64,000 nt of DNA from Candidatus Tepidiaquacellales bacterium UBA2330. Its GTDB lineage: Bacteria; Bacteroidota; Ignavibacteria; Tepidaquicellales; Tepidaquicellaceae. This document shows positions 14,964-23,844 of this stretch, one piece after another. The translations under genes were made by a program, and so were the position numbers. The notes under the pieces were generated by a model. That model searched no databases and had not been told where the DNA came from. It was given only the letters and a program-made list of their open reading frames with translations. Within the stretch, counting starts at the first letter, position 1. Each line of letters starts with the position of its first letter. Location: NCBI GenBank assembly GCA_002344965.1, contig DDUU01000051.1, positions 1 through 64,000 on the forward strand. The letters run 5' to 3'.

Positions 14964-17534
14964 ATGAAGTTCATTTTATGCATATCGTTTATTTTCTTCT
15001 CGCTTGATCTGTGTTTTGCCCAGACAGAAACCGGCTTAGCGGATACTACATTTTATTCAGACAGTTTAAAGATCATTTCAAATGAAGATTCATTATTATT
15101 AACTCCTGATTCATCAAGAATTGCAGAGTCAGATATTGATGCGGTAATCGAATATACAGGAAAGGATTCCATTGTATATGATTTAAAAAATAAAAAAGTA
15201 TATATTTATAATCAGGGAATTTTAATTTATAAAGATCTGAGGCTGGAAGCGGGTAAAATAGTTATAGATCAGGAAACTCAGTTGCTGGAAGCGTTCGGTA
15301 TGCCGGATTCACTTAAACAGGGAAAAATTTCTCAGCCGCCTGTAATGACACAGGGAAATGATAAGTATGAAGGTTCCAGACTTATGTATAATTTCAAAAC
15401 CAGAAAAGGCAGTGTTAACGAGGGATACAGCGAAGCTGAAGTAGGATATTATTTCGGTGACAAAATAAAAAAAGAATCTGAAAATGTTCTGTTTATTAAA
15501 AACGGAATATACACAACATCTTCAGACCGGGAAGATCCTGAATATTATTTTCTTTCCCCGAAGATGAAGGTTATCCCTAATGATAAAGTTATAGCTCAGT
15601 CTGTATTCCTTTATATAGAAGGAGTTCCTGTATTCTGGATACCTTTCGGAGTTTTTCCGAACAGATCAGGAAGGACTTCAGGGCTTATTGCACCTACGTT
15701 CGGAGATGATGCGACTTACGGAAAATACATTTCAAGATTGGGATATTTCTGGGCGGTGAATGACTATATGGATATCGGACTGACAGGCAGTTATTTTACA
15801 AAAGGCAGATATGAATTATACAGCAGATTCCGGTATGCATCAAAATATAATTTTACAGGAACTCTCGAAGGCGGATATTCGCGGATACGTCTCGGTGAAA
15901 GTACGGATATCGGCAATCAAAATTCAGATGCTTGGGGACTGAATTTTGTTCACAATCAGCAGATAAATCCGACAACACGAGTCGATGCAAACATGCAGAT
16001 TGCAAGCAGCAAGAATTTTTACAATGTAACTACCAATGCACTTTCAGAACTTCTTCTTCAGAATTTGATTTCTAATTTTACTTTTTCAAAAAACTGGGAG
16101 GAAAAGCCTTACTCATTAAATCTGAATTATTACCGTGACCAGAATCTGCAAAACGGAGATGTTACAGAAAGACTTCCGTTGATAAATTTTTCAGTTTCAC
16201 AGATATTTCCCTTCGAATCCGGATTTTCAGATCCTTTCAGTAAAAAAATATACGAATATATTTCATTTTCTTACAGCGGCAGCGCATTGAATAACCGTCT
16301 GAAGCGGACTGTGAAAACTTTTTCCAGCGCTGACAGCACATATACTGATATGCGGTCGGGTGTAAGGAATTTTGTTTCACTCGGACTATCTCCGAGATTT
16401 CAGTATATTTCCCTGAGTCCCTTTTTTAATTACAGTGAGATCTGGTATAATAAATATATAAATAAAAATTTTAATCCTTCTGACAGCAGTGTTACTGTAA
16501 ATGACAATAATGCTGTAAAAGCGCTGAGATATTTTAATACCGGAATAAGTTTCTCAACTAAGTTTGTAGGAATTTTTTTACCGAACATTTTTAATATTAC
16601 GGGAATACGACATACTATCACACCTGCATTAACTTATAACTATCAGCCGGATTTTTCAGATCCAAAATGGGGATATTATAAAACTTATAAAGATCAAAAT
16701 GGAAATGACGTAAAGTATTCTATTTTTGAGAAAGAAATATTCGGAAGCGCTCCGGCGGGAGAATCACAGGCGCTGGGGTTTTCAATCGGAAATGTTTTTG
16801 AAATGAAAACGCGAGAAAATGATACTACAGAAAATAAATTTCAGCTTCTCAATATAGATGCCGGAGTCGGATATAATTTTGCAGCTGATTCTCTGAATTT
16901 TTCCGAGATATTTCTTTCATACAGGACAAGCATCGGAAACTATCTTAATATATCAGGTGCTACGACATTTAATCTTTATAAATTTGATCAGACAGCTAAT
17001 ACCAGAATTAATAAATTTCTTTTAAACACAGACGGAAAGCTCGCAAACATCACAAATTTTACGATAAATATGTCAACTAATTTCAGTTTCGGAAGTATCT
17101 CAACTTTAACTGAAAGCGGTGAAACAGAGGAGTTTGATACTCTTACCAACAGAGTGGATTATAAGGATTTCCGAAAAGAGAAAATTGAGGAAATTGATTT
17201 TAATATTCCTTTAAGCGGCGGATTCGGTTTTAATTATTCCGAATCGAAATTTAATCCTTCTGTTGTTAACAGGTCTTCCAATCTGACCGGAAACATGTCA
17301 TTTAATCTTACGGAAAAATGGAGATTTACTGTTTCGGCAAATTATGATCTTGTAAACAAAGAAATTGTTACCCCATATATAACTGCCTACAGGGACCTGA
17401 ATTCCTGGGAAATGAATTTCAACTGGTATCCGTCCGGCACATACAGAGGATTTTCATTCGAAGTCAGGATCAAAGCGCCGCAGCTCAGAGACATAAAAGT
17501 TACAAAGAAAACAAATACAAGAGGAGTTTACTGA
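14964..17534 (+). CDS. LptD-like LPS assembly outer-membrane protein
   Basis: An 856-residue outer-membrane protein. A cleavable signal peptide (MKFILCISFIFFSLDLCFAQ) is followed by an OstA/LptA-like beta-jellyroll region (about residues 50-200, with repeats such as VYDLKNKKVYIYNQGILIYKD). A long beta-barrel then runs to the C-terminus, with YFWAVNDYMDIGLTGSYFTKGRYELYSRFRY as an early strand pair. This architecture matches LptD, which inserts lipopolysaccharide into the outer leaflet; the Bacteroidetes-group form is divergent. The last codon overlaps the dapF start by one base. No other lpt gene is in the window, and sequence similarity to proteobacterial LptD is expected to be low. Confidence 0.82.
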   Translation: MKFILCISFIFFSLDLCFAQTETGLADTTFYSDSLKIISNEDSLLLTPDSSRIAESDIDAVIEYTGKDSIVYDLKNKKVYIYNQGILIYKDLRLEAGKIVIDQETQLLEAFGMPDSLKQGKISQPPVMTQGNDKYEGSRLMYNFKTRKGSVNEGYSEAEVGYYFGDKIKKESENVLFIKNGIYTTSSDREDPEYYFLSPKMKVIPNDKVIAQSVFLYIEGVPVFWIPFGVFPNRSGRTSGLIAPTFGDDATYGKYISRLGYFWAVNDYMDIGLTGSYFTKGRYELYSRFRYASKYNFTGTLEGGYSRIRLGESTDIGNQNSDAWGLNFVHNQQINPTTRVDANMQIASSKNFYNVTTNALSELLLQNLISNFTFSKNWEEKPYSLNLNYYRDQNLQNGDVTERLPLINFSVSQIFPFESGFSDPFSKKIYEYISFSYSGSALNNRLKRTVKTFSSADSTYTDMRSGVRNFVSLGLSPRFQYISLSPFFNYSEIWYNKYINKNFNPSDSSVTVNDNNAVKALRYFNTGISFSTKFVGIFLPNIFNITGIRHTITPALTYNYQPDFSDPKWGYYKTYKDQNGNDVKYSIFEKEIFGSAPAGESQALGFSIGNVFEMKTRENDTTENKFQLLNIDAGVGYNFAADSLNFSEIFLSYRTSIGNYLNISGATTFNLYKFDQTANTRINKFLLNTDGKLANITNFTINMSTNFSFGSISTLTESGETEEFDTLTNRVDYKDFRKEKIEEIDFNIPLSGGFGFNYSESKFNPSVVNRSSNLTGNMSFNLTEKWRFTVSANYDLVNKEIVTPYITAYRDLNSWEMNFNWYPSGTYRGFSFEVRIKAPQLRDIKVTKKTNTRGVY

Positions 17535-18352
17535 TGGATGTGCAAAAATATTCAGGAGCGGGTAATTCGTTTATTATTACAGATAACAGAAATTCCCATA
17601 TAACGGATTATTATACAATAGTGATTGAACTTATGAAAAAATACCCGGGAACAGACGGTGTGATATTTCTCGAGAATTCCGGAAAGGCGGATTTTAAAAT
17701 GAATTATTTTAACCGCGACGGGACAGGTGATGCATTATGCGGAAACGGGTTAAGATGTATTGTAAAATTTATTTCTGACAACGGAATTTCTGATAACTGT
17801 AAATTAAGGATCGAAGCGGTATCGCAAATTTATGAATCTGAAATAATTTCTGACAATGAAATTTCCATAAGGTTTCCGCCGCCGGTAACAGTTAAAACAA
17901 ATTTCAGACTTAAGGTACATTTTCAGGAGTGGTGGGAACTGCTGAAATGTTCATATGTCGATATTGGTTCGCCGCACATAGTTGTATTTACTGACGATAT
18001 AGAAAAGCCTAAAGTAAATTCGATAGAAGAAGTGAATATTGATGAATGGGGAAGAAACATTAGAATGCACAAAGATCTTATGCCGGAAGGAGCTAATGTT
18101 AATTTTGCGGAAATAACCGGCAGCGGTGAACTTGCTATAAGAAGTTTTGAAAGAGGAGTGGAAGCTGAAACACTTGCTTGCGGTACAGGATCAATTTCTG
18201 CTGCTTTGATATACTACATTACAAGAGAGCAGATCAAACCGGTAAGATTGCTAACAAGATCCGGACAATATCTGAAAGTGGATTTCGAGATTAATGAAAA
18301 AAAACTTAAGAGCATTACATTATCCGGAGAAGCAGAGAAGATTTCTTTTTAA
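17534..18352 (+). CDS. dapF: diaminopimelate epimerase
   Basis: A 272-residue cofactor-independent epimerase converting LL- to meso-diaminopimelate for lysine and peptidoglycan. The two active-site cysteines are in place: Cys69 in DALCGNGLRC and Cys216 in LACGTGS. The N-terminal KYSGAGNSFIITDNR motif is also typical. It shares one base with the preceding LptD-like gene, so both are likely on one transcript that ends at the hairpin at 18391-18420. Confidence 0.93.
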   Translation: MDVQKYSGAGNSFIITDNRNSHITDYYTIVIELMKKYPGTDGVIFLENSGKADFKMNYFNRDGTGDALCGNGLRCIVKFISDNGISDNCKLRIEAVSQIYESEIISDNEISIRFPPPVTVKTNFRLKVHFQEWWELLKCSYVDIGSPHIVVFTDDIEKPKVNSIEEVNIDEWGRNIRMHKDLMPEGANVNFAEITGSGELAIRSFERGVEAETLACGTGSISAALIYYITREQIKPVRLLTRSGQYLKVDFEINEKKLKSITLSGEAEKISF

Positions 18353-18390
18353 AAAGTTAAGAGTCTGATTTAGTTTAAAATGAATAAAAA

Positions 18391-18420
18391 AAAAGCGCCT
18401 GAATTAAATCAGGCGCTTTT
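18391..18420. terminator. bidirectional hairpin terminator
   Basis: A perfect 12-base stem (AAAAGCGCCTGA / TCAGGCGCTTTT) with a six-base ATTAAA loop. The stem is GC-rich in the centre and ends in an A tract on one side and a T tract on the other. It lies between the convergent dapF and barrel-protein genes and can stop transcription from both directions. It is the clearest intrinsic terminator seen in the window. Confidence 0.88.
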
Positions 18421-18440
18421 AATTTGAATCTGAAGATGTT

Positions 18441-19652
18441 TTAGAATATAATGAAACCGATTGAAGCGTTTGTAAAGAATCTGTCTTCAGTTCTGTAAAT
18501 TCTTGTATATCCGCCAGTTAGGTTAAGAGTTATGTAATTCTCTATGTAGAAATTAAATCCTGCGCTTACAGTATGATCAGCACCTGATTTATCTGTTCCG
18601 ATTGGAATTCCAAGTGTATCTAATCCGCTGAATAATTGATTTAGAGTTGCAGTATATCCGGCATTAAATGAAATTCTGTTTGTGAAATTGTAAGAATAAA
18701 AAATTCCCAGATTTCCGGTAAATAACTTAGCAAAATTACTGTCTAAAGGAGATCTTACATTCAGTAATGTTCTGATCTGGTGATTTATGCCGATTGGATA
18801 TGCATATCTGCCTCTGATATCAAGAGTCGGAGACGGACTTTTAATTAATTCGTTTCTTGTTAAAAGTTCATAAGCTACGCCAAGTCTGATGTCACCGCCC
18901 CATGCTCTTTCATTAATGAACTGATTATTACCGTATAAGACGTCTCTTATTCTCATGAATCCGAGAGCAGACATATTGTTAAAGTTTGATACACCTGAAT
19001 TTAAAACTTCCTGTGTAATGTCTTCAATAATCTTTGATTCATATATTGCTTTGTATTTATCTCTGTATTCTGCTTCTCTGTCAATAATCTGTGCAATTGC
19101 AAGCATTGTTGACTTCGGCATAAATTTATTTGTAATGCCGCCTTTTCTAAGATCTTCGTCAATTCTGATAGCTTTTGCAAGAGAGGTTGCGTTTACTTGT
19201 CTTCCATATCCCAGACCGCCAAAAATTTCAATAGTTGGTCTGTTATCTTTACCAAATTCTCTTTTTCTCTGGTAATTTGATCTCAATTCACCATTTCCGA
19301 AAAATCCATGTGAATCAGTGAAATATTTACTAAGATCAGTTGCAAGATTGTATTCATATCTGGTCGTATCCCCTCTGGCTGTCTGAGATAAAGCACCATT
19401 TAAGTTTAAATTCCAAGCATATGAAGGAGATGAATAGAATTGAGTATACAAACCGTTTAATCTCCATGAACTTGAAAGATTTTTACTCTGACTTGTGTCT
19501 TCAGGTGTAGTTTGAGCCCAGTTATAAAATCCGTCTATTAAAAATTTCCTTGCAGAACTAACGGGTAAATCAAAATCAGTAATTTTAACATTTTGTGCCT
19601 GTACAGCAGATGTCAAAAATAGAACCATTAAAAAGTACTTTATTAGTTTCAT
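18441..19652 (-). CDS. outer-membrane beta-barrel protein of unknown function with a helical insert
   Basis: A 403-residue protein with signal peptide MKLIKYFLMVLFLTSAVQAQ and amphipathic alternating strands through most of its length, ending in FFTNASIGFIIF with the terminal aromatic expected for BAM-dependent barrels. Between about residues 155 and 245 the pattern changes to charged helical sequence (MLAIAQIIDREAEYRDKYKAIYESKIIEDI), then strands resume. I do not recognise the family. The gene has a clear GAAAGGG ribosome-binding site six bases before the ATG, which is rare here and suggests strong expression. It ends at the shared terminator and is transcribed alone, divergently from lpdA. 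Confidence 0.75.
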   Translation of the reverse strand: MKLIKYFLMVLFLTSAVQAQNVKITDFDLPVSSARKFLIDGFYNWAQTTPEDTSQSKNLSSSWRLNGLYTQFYSSPSYAWNLNLNGALSQTARGDTTRYEYNLATDLSKYFTDSHGFFGNGELRSNYQRKREFGKDNRPTIEIFGGLGYGRQVNATSLAKAIRIDEDLRKGGITNKFMPKSTMLAIAQIIDREAEYRDKYKAIYESKIIEDITQEVLNSGVSNFNNMSALGFMRIRDVLYGNNQFINERAWGGDIRLGVAYELLTRNELIKSPSPTLDIRGRYAYPIGINHQIRTLLNVRSPLDSNFAKLFTGNLGIFYSYNFTNRISFNAGYTATLNQLFSGLDTLGIPIGTDKSGADHTVSAGFNFYIENYITLNLTGGYTRIYRTEDRFFTNASIGFIIF

Positions 19653-19658
19653 AAATTT

Positions 19659-19665
19659 CCCTTTC
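19659..19665 (-). promoter_or_regulatory. Shine-Dalgarno site of the 18441-19652 barrel gene
   Basis: On the minus strand GAAAGGG stands six bases upstream of the ATG. Most genes in the window show no such purine box, so this one stands out and confirms the start choice. Confidence 0.7.
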
Positions 19666-19817
19666 TTAAATTTTTAAATATCAGCAATATATATATATTT
19701 TTATTTTAATTTAATGCAATAGTTGAAGTAAATAATAAAAAAAATTTTCAGGAGTTTTAAAAAATAATTGTATTATTCATTTTATAATTAGTATATTCAC
19801 CTTATTTTTTAAAAAAA

Positions 19818-21233
19818 TTGAAAAAAAGAAAATTAATAGTTATAGGAGCAGGTCCGGGGGGATATGCGGCTGCATTTCTTGCAGCAGACCTTGGAATTGA
19901 AACAACCTTAATTGACAGAGATGTAAATCCGGGGGGAGTTTGTCTTTTCAGAGGATGTATTCCGTCGAAAGCATTGCTTCATCTTGCAAAAGTTTTAAAA
20001 GAAGCGGAAGAATTAAAAAATTTCGGAATAAGTTTTACAAAGCCAAAGATAGATCTAAAAAAAGTCAGGGCGTGGAAGATTGATGTAATTAAAAAACTTA
20101 CGTCAGGACTTGGTCAGATTTCAAAACAAAGAAAAATTGAATTTATACAGGGAGATGCTTCATTTATAAATAATAATACAATTGAAGTAACCGGCACTGA
20201 TAAAAAGAAAGAGATACTTGAGTTTGAAAATGTTATTATAGCAACTGGTTCTCATCCTGCCGGAATTCCGGGAATATCAGATGTGTCAAAAAAAATTCTG
20301 GATTCTACATCAGCACTTAATCTTGAGAAGATACCAAAATCAATGTTAGTGATTGGCGGCGGTTACATTGGTTTAGAACTTGCGACTGTATATTCAGCGT
20401 TCGGTACAAAAATTACAATAGCGGAAATGCTGCCGGGTTTACTAAACGGCGCTGACCGGGATCTTGTAAATATACTTTACTCCGGGATAAAAAATTCATT
20501 TGAGTCAATATTGCTGGAGACAAAAATAATTTCTGTAAAAGCAAAACCATCCGGCTTTAAAGTTAAACTGCAGGAGAAGGATAAAAAAATTACAGAAATG
20601 AATTTTGAAAGCGTTTTAGTTTCTGCCGGAAGAAAGCCAAATTCATCAAACCTGGGACTTGAAAATACAGGTGTAAAAGTAAATGAGAAAGGATTTATAA
20701 TTACTGATAATCAGACAAGAACATCAGTTAAAAATATTTTTGCGATTGGTGATGTAGCCGGAGAGCCGATGCTTGCACACAAAGCTTCTCATGAAGGGAG
20801 AATTGCGGCGGAAGTAATAGCAGGTCATAAATCGGTATTCGAACCGAAGACAATTCCGGCTGTTGTATTTACTGATCCGGAGATTGCATGGTGCGGTGTT
20901 ACAGAAACGGAGGCAAAAATAAAAAATCTTGATTATACTGTGTCAAAATTTCCCTGGGCTGCATCGGGAAGAGCTCTGACACTTGGAAGAACAGACGGTT
21001 TGACAAAATTAATAATTGACAATAAAACAGAACGGATAATCGGGGTCGGCATTGCCGGACCTAATGCCGGAGATTTGATTTCGGAAGGAGTACTTGCAAT
21101 AGAAATGGGAGCGAATGCAACTGATCTCAGGCTTTCAATTCATCCGCATCCTACATTATCAGAAACAATAATGGAATCAGCTGAAGTTTTTTTCGGACAA
21201 AGCACACATATATTTAAGCCAAAAAAGCAGTGA
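19818..21233 (+). CDS. lpdA: dihydrolipoyl dehydrogenase (E3)
   Basis: A 471-residue FAD flavoprotein that reoxidises the lipoyl groups of E2 using NAD. Visible are the FAD motif GAGPGGYAAA (10-19), the redox disulfide pair Cys42 and Cys47 in CLFRGC, the NAD-binding GGGYIGLELA near 180-190, the FAD-contacting IFAIGDVAG and the catalytic base His444 in HPHPTLSE. It starts at TTG (19818), immediately before KKRKLIVIGAGPGG. The E2 and E1 genes of pyruvate dehydrogenase lie 1.2 kb away on the other strand, so this is probably their E3. Its last four bases overlap the next gene. Confidence 0.93.
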   Translation: MKKRKLIVIGAGPGGYAAAFLAADLGIETTLIDRDVNPGGVCLFRGCIPSKALLHLAKVLKEAEELKNFGISFTKPKIDLKKVRAWKIDVIKKLTSGLGQISKQRKIEFIQGDASFINNNTIEVTGTDKKKEILEFENVIIATGSHPAGIPGISDVSKKILDSTSALNLEKIPKSMLVIGGGYIGLELATVYSAFGTKITIAEMLPGLLNGADRDLVNILYSGIKNSFESILLETKIISVKAKPSGFKVKLQEKDKKITEMNFESVLVSAGRKPNSSNLGLENTGVKVNEKGFIITDNQTRTSVKNIFAIGDVAGEPMLAHKASHEGRIAAEVIAGHKSVFEPKTIPAVVFTDPEIAWCGVTETEAKIKNLDYTVSKFPWAASGRALTLGRTDGLTKLIIDNKTERIIGVGIAGPNAGDLISEGVLAIEMGANATDLRLSIHPHPTLSETIMESAEVFFGQSTHIFKPKKQ

Positions 21234-21658
21234 GTATTTCAGAAGACATGAGAGCTGAAATAGAAAAAGAATTAAGATTTAAAACATCCAGAAGCGGCGG
21301 TAAGGGCGGACAGAATGTTAATAAGGTAGAGACAAAAGTGGAATTAATTTTTGATATTACAAATTCAAATGCTTTTACTGAAACGGAAAAATCATTACTA
21401 AAGAGTAAACTATCAAACAGAATTACATCAGATGGTATTATTAAAATAATATCACAATCAAACCGTTCACAATATTTAAACAAAGTCGATTCATCTGATA
21501 AGCTGTTTGAACTGATAAAAATTGCACTAAAGAAAGTAAAGAAAAGAAAACAGATAAAACTTTCACAGGCGGAAAAGGAGAAACGACTGCAGGGAAAAAA
21601 GAAAACAGCGGAGAAAAAGAGTTCAAGAAGATTCCAGATAGATAAAGAAAATTATTAA
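21230..21658 (+). CDS. arfB: ArfB-like ribosome rescue peptidyl-tRNA hydrolase
   Basis: A 142-residue member of the class I release-factor superfamily lacking the codon-recognition domains. The catalytic GGQ is at residues 26-28 in SRSGGKGGQNVNKVETKVEL. The C-terminal 45 residues are rich in Lys/Arg (KKRKQIKLSQAEKEKRLQGKK), matching the tail that ArfB inserts into the empty mRNA channel. It releases stalled peptides from ribosomes on truncated mRNA. It starts at GTG, overlapping the lpdA stop in a GTGA arrangement, so it is translationally coupled. Confidence 0.9.
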   Translation: MSISEDMRAEIEKELRFKTSRSGGKGGQNVNKVETKVELIFDITNSNAFTETEKSLLKSKLSNRITSDGIIKIISQSNRSQYLNKVDSSDKLFELIKIALKKVKKRKQIKLSQAEKEKRLQGKKKTAEKKSSRRFQIDKENY

Positions 21659-21676
21659 AATTAATTATCATTAAAT

Positions 21677-22426
21677 ATGAACAATAATAACACAGTTAAT
21701 AACATCAGAAATTACATACCGGCAGCTGCAATTCTTGCCGGTGCATTTATAATAGGCGCATTTATTCTTTCTTCTACATGGAAATATGTTTCAAGAAAGG
21801 ATGTAACAATAAATGTTACGGGATCAGCATCAAAAGATATCAAATCCGATTACGCTATATGGAACGGTTCGGTATCAATTGAATCTCTTACTCTTCAGGA
21901 TTCATATGCAAAGCTAAAAACTGCAAACGAGAGAGTTAAAAATTATCTGATATCAAAGGGATTTCCGGAAGAAAAAATCACAGTATCAGCTATAAACACT
22001 TCCACTTTATATGCAAGCAATGAACAGGGATATTCCACTAATCAGATTACCGGTTACAGACTGAATCAGGACTTCAGGGTGGAATCAGAAGATGTGGAAA
22101 AAATTGACATACTTTCGAGAGAAGCGACGGAATTAATAAACGAAGGAATTGAAATTAACTCACCGACACCGGAATTTTTATATACTAAAATAGCTGATCT
22201 CAAGGTTGAAATGACGGGATTGGCAGCGCAGGATGCAAAAGAAAGAGCGGAGCAAATTGCAAACAGCACAGGAAATGATATTGGCGAAGTTCGTTCATCA
22301 AAAATGGGAGTTATTCAGATAAATGCAAAGAACTCTAATGAAATATCCGATTACGGTATCAATAATACTTCTTCAATTGACAAAACTATCCGGGTAGTAG
22401 TAAACATGAGTTTTTCAATTAACTAA
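21677..22426 (+). CDS. SIMPL-domain (DUF541) membrane-anchored protein
   Basis: A 249-residue protein with one N-terminal membrane segment (about residues 14-33) and a periplasmic SIMPL/DUF541 domain. It opens with VTINVTGSASKDIKSDYAIWNGSVS, has the ERVKNYLISKGFPEEKITVSAINT helix and ends in IRVVVNMSFSI. Family members such as BP26/OMP28 form large ring-like assemblies; function is unsettled. It follows arfB by 18 bases, and converges with the E2 gene. Confidence 0.85.
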   Translation: MNNNNTVNNIRNYIPAAAILAGAFIIGAFILSSTWKYVSRKDVTINVTGSASKDIKSDYAIWNGSVSIESLTLQDSYAKLKTANERVKNYLISKGFPEEKITVSAINTSTLYASNEQGYSTNQITGYRLNQDFRVESEDVEKIDILSREATELINEGIEINSPTPEFLYTKIADLKVEMTGLAAQDAKERAEQIANSTGNDIGEVRSSKMGVIQINAKNSNEISDYGINNTSSIDKTIRVVVNMSFSIN

Positions 22427-22450
22427 TTTTCTGTATCACAAAGAAAAAAT

Positions 22451-23818
22451 TTATAAAAGTAAATACATAGGATTTTCAAGAGCTTCACAGATCCATCTCA
22501 GGAATCTTGCGGCATCTGCTCCGTCAATAATTCTGTGATCATAAGTAAGAGAAAGCGGCAGCATAATTCTCGGTATAAAATTATCATTAATATATACGGC
22601 TTCCTTAGATGCTCTCGACACTCCGAGAATGGCTACCTGAGGAGAATAAACAATCGGTGTAAAAGCCGTTCCGCCTATACCTCCCAGATTTGAGATAGTA
22701 AAATTCCCGCCGTCCATCTCATCAGGCATAATTTTTTTTGACCTGGCTTTTTCTGCAAGCACATTTAACTCCGCAGAAATTTCAAGAATGTTTTTCTTGT
22801 CAGTATTTCTAACTACAGGTACGAGCAGACCTCTTTCAGTATCGACAGCAATGCCGACATTAAAATAGTTTTTATAAATTATTTCCTTTTTATTAAGATC
22901 AATACTGGAATTAAACTGAGGAAACTTTTTAAGTGCTTCAGTACAGATTTTTACCAGCATAGAAGTAACAGTAAGATTTCCTCCGTTAGATTTTACAAAC
23001 TCAGAATATTTTTTTCTAAAATCTTCTGCAAGCGTAATATCAGCTTTGTCAAACTGCGTAACCATCGGAGCTGTCCATGAATAAGACATTGCTTCAGCTG
23101 TTACAGCTCTGATTTTACTCATAGGCTCAATTCTAACTTCACCCCATTTACTGAAATCAGGTAAAGATTTCCCTGATAAAGTCAAAGTGGACGATCCGGA
23201 TTTATTCATTGAAGCTTTTACAAAACTTTTAACATCATCTTCGGATATTCTGCCGTCTTTTCCTGAACCACTGACACTGCTGATTTCAACTCCGAGCTCT
23301 CTGGCAAGTCTTCTTACAGATGGAGATGCAGGAGCTAAAATTTTATCATGAGCACCGGATGCTTTAACGTTTTCATTATCCGCTAATTCTGATTCTGTAT
23401 CAGTGACGGAGATATTTTTAGATTTTATATTTTGAGCATTTTCATTTTCCGGCTTTTTTAACTCAATTTTTTCAGAGGATTTTGATTCTTTATCGTTATT
23501 GATCTCAACAGATTCTTTATTAACATAATTATCCGCTGTCTGTTCTTTTTTATCAGAAGTCTGCTCCTTTATTTCTTTTGAATTCGTTTCAACTTTAAGA
23601 ATTACGGAACCAATGTTAATTACATCTCCTTCTTTAACAGAAATTTCTTTTACAACACCTTCTTCAGTTGAAGGTACTTCGAACAGCGCTTTATCTGTTT
23701 CAAGTTCGATCAATGGCTGATCAATACTGATCTCATCACCTACTGAGACCAGTACTTTTATGACATCACCATGTTCAATATTTTCAGATACTTCCGGAAG
23801 CTTTACTTCTTTAATCAT
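22451..23818 (-). CDS. aceF: dihydrolipoamide acetyltransferase, E2 of pyruvate dehydrogenase
   Basis: A 455-residue E2 subunit. Domain order: one lipoyl domain (1-75) with the lipoylated Lys43 in ETDKALF; a long acidic/Lys-rich flexible linker (about 80-155); a peripheral subunit-binding domain (about 158-195, APASPSVRRLARELG...GRISEDDV); then the catalytic core with His428 and Asp432 in DHRIIDG. It forms the core of the complex and transfers the acetyl group to CoA. It follows the E1 gene by 26 bases. A single lipoyl domain is fewer than the three in E. coli AceF. The adjacent E1 argues for pyruvate as substrate. Confidence 0.92.
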   Translation of the reverse strand: MIKEVKLPEVSENIEHGDVIKVLVSVGDEISIDQPLIELETDKALFEVPSTEEGVVKEISVKEGDVINIGSVILKVETNSKEIKEQTSDKKEQTADNYVNKESVEINNDKESKSSEKIELKKPENENAQNIKSKNISVTDTESELADNENVKASGAHDKILAPASPSVRRLARELGVEISSVSGSGKDGRISEDDVKSFVKASMNKSGSSTLTLSGKSLPDFSKWGEVRIEPMSKIRAVTAEAMSYSWTAPMVTQFDKADITLAEDFRKKYSEFVKSNGGNLTVTSMLVKICTEALKKFPQFNSSIDLNKKEIIYKNYFNVGIAVDTERGLLVPVVRNTDKKNILEISAELNVLAEKARSKKIMPDEMDGGNFTISNLGGIGGTAFTPIVYSPQVAILGVSRASKEAVYINDNFIPRIMLPLSLTYDHRIIDGADAARFLRWICEALENPMYLLL

Positions 23819-23844
23819 TTTTTAAAAATTTTAATTATAAGTTT

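Noticed and set aside
18955..19275. 106-codon plus-strand frame opposite the barrel gene
   Set aside because: Antisense shadow of the helical insert; no start context, no similarity.
19690..19719. TTGCAT and TATATA on the minus strand upstream of the barrel gene, as a sigma-70-like promoter
   Set aside because: The spacing is acceptable, but the -35 box matches only three of six consensus bases and the region is a simple AT repeat.
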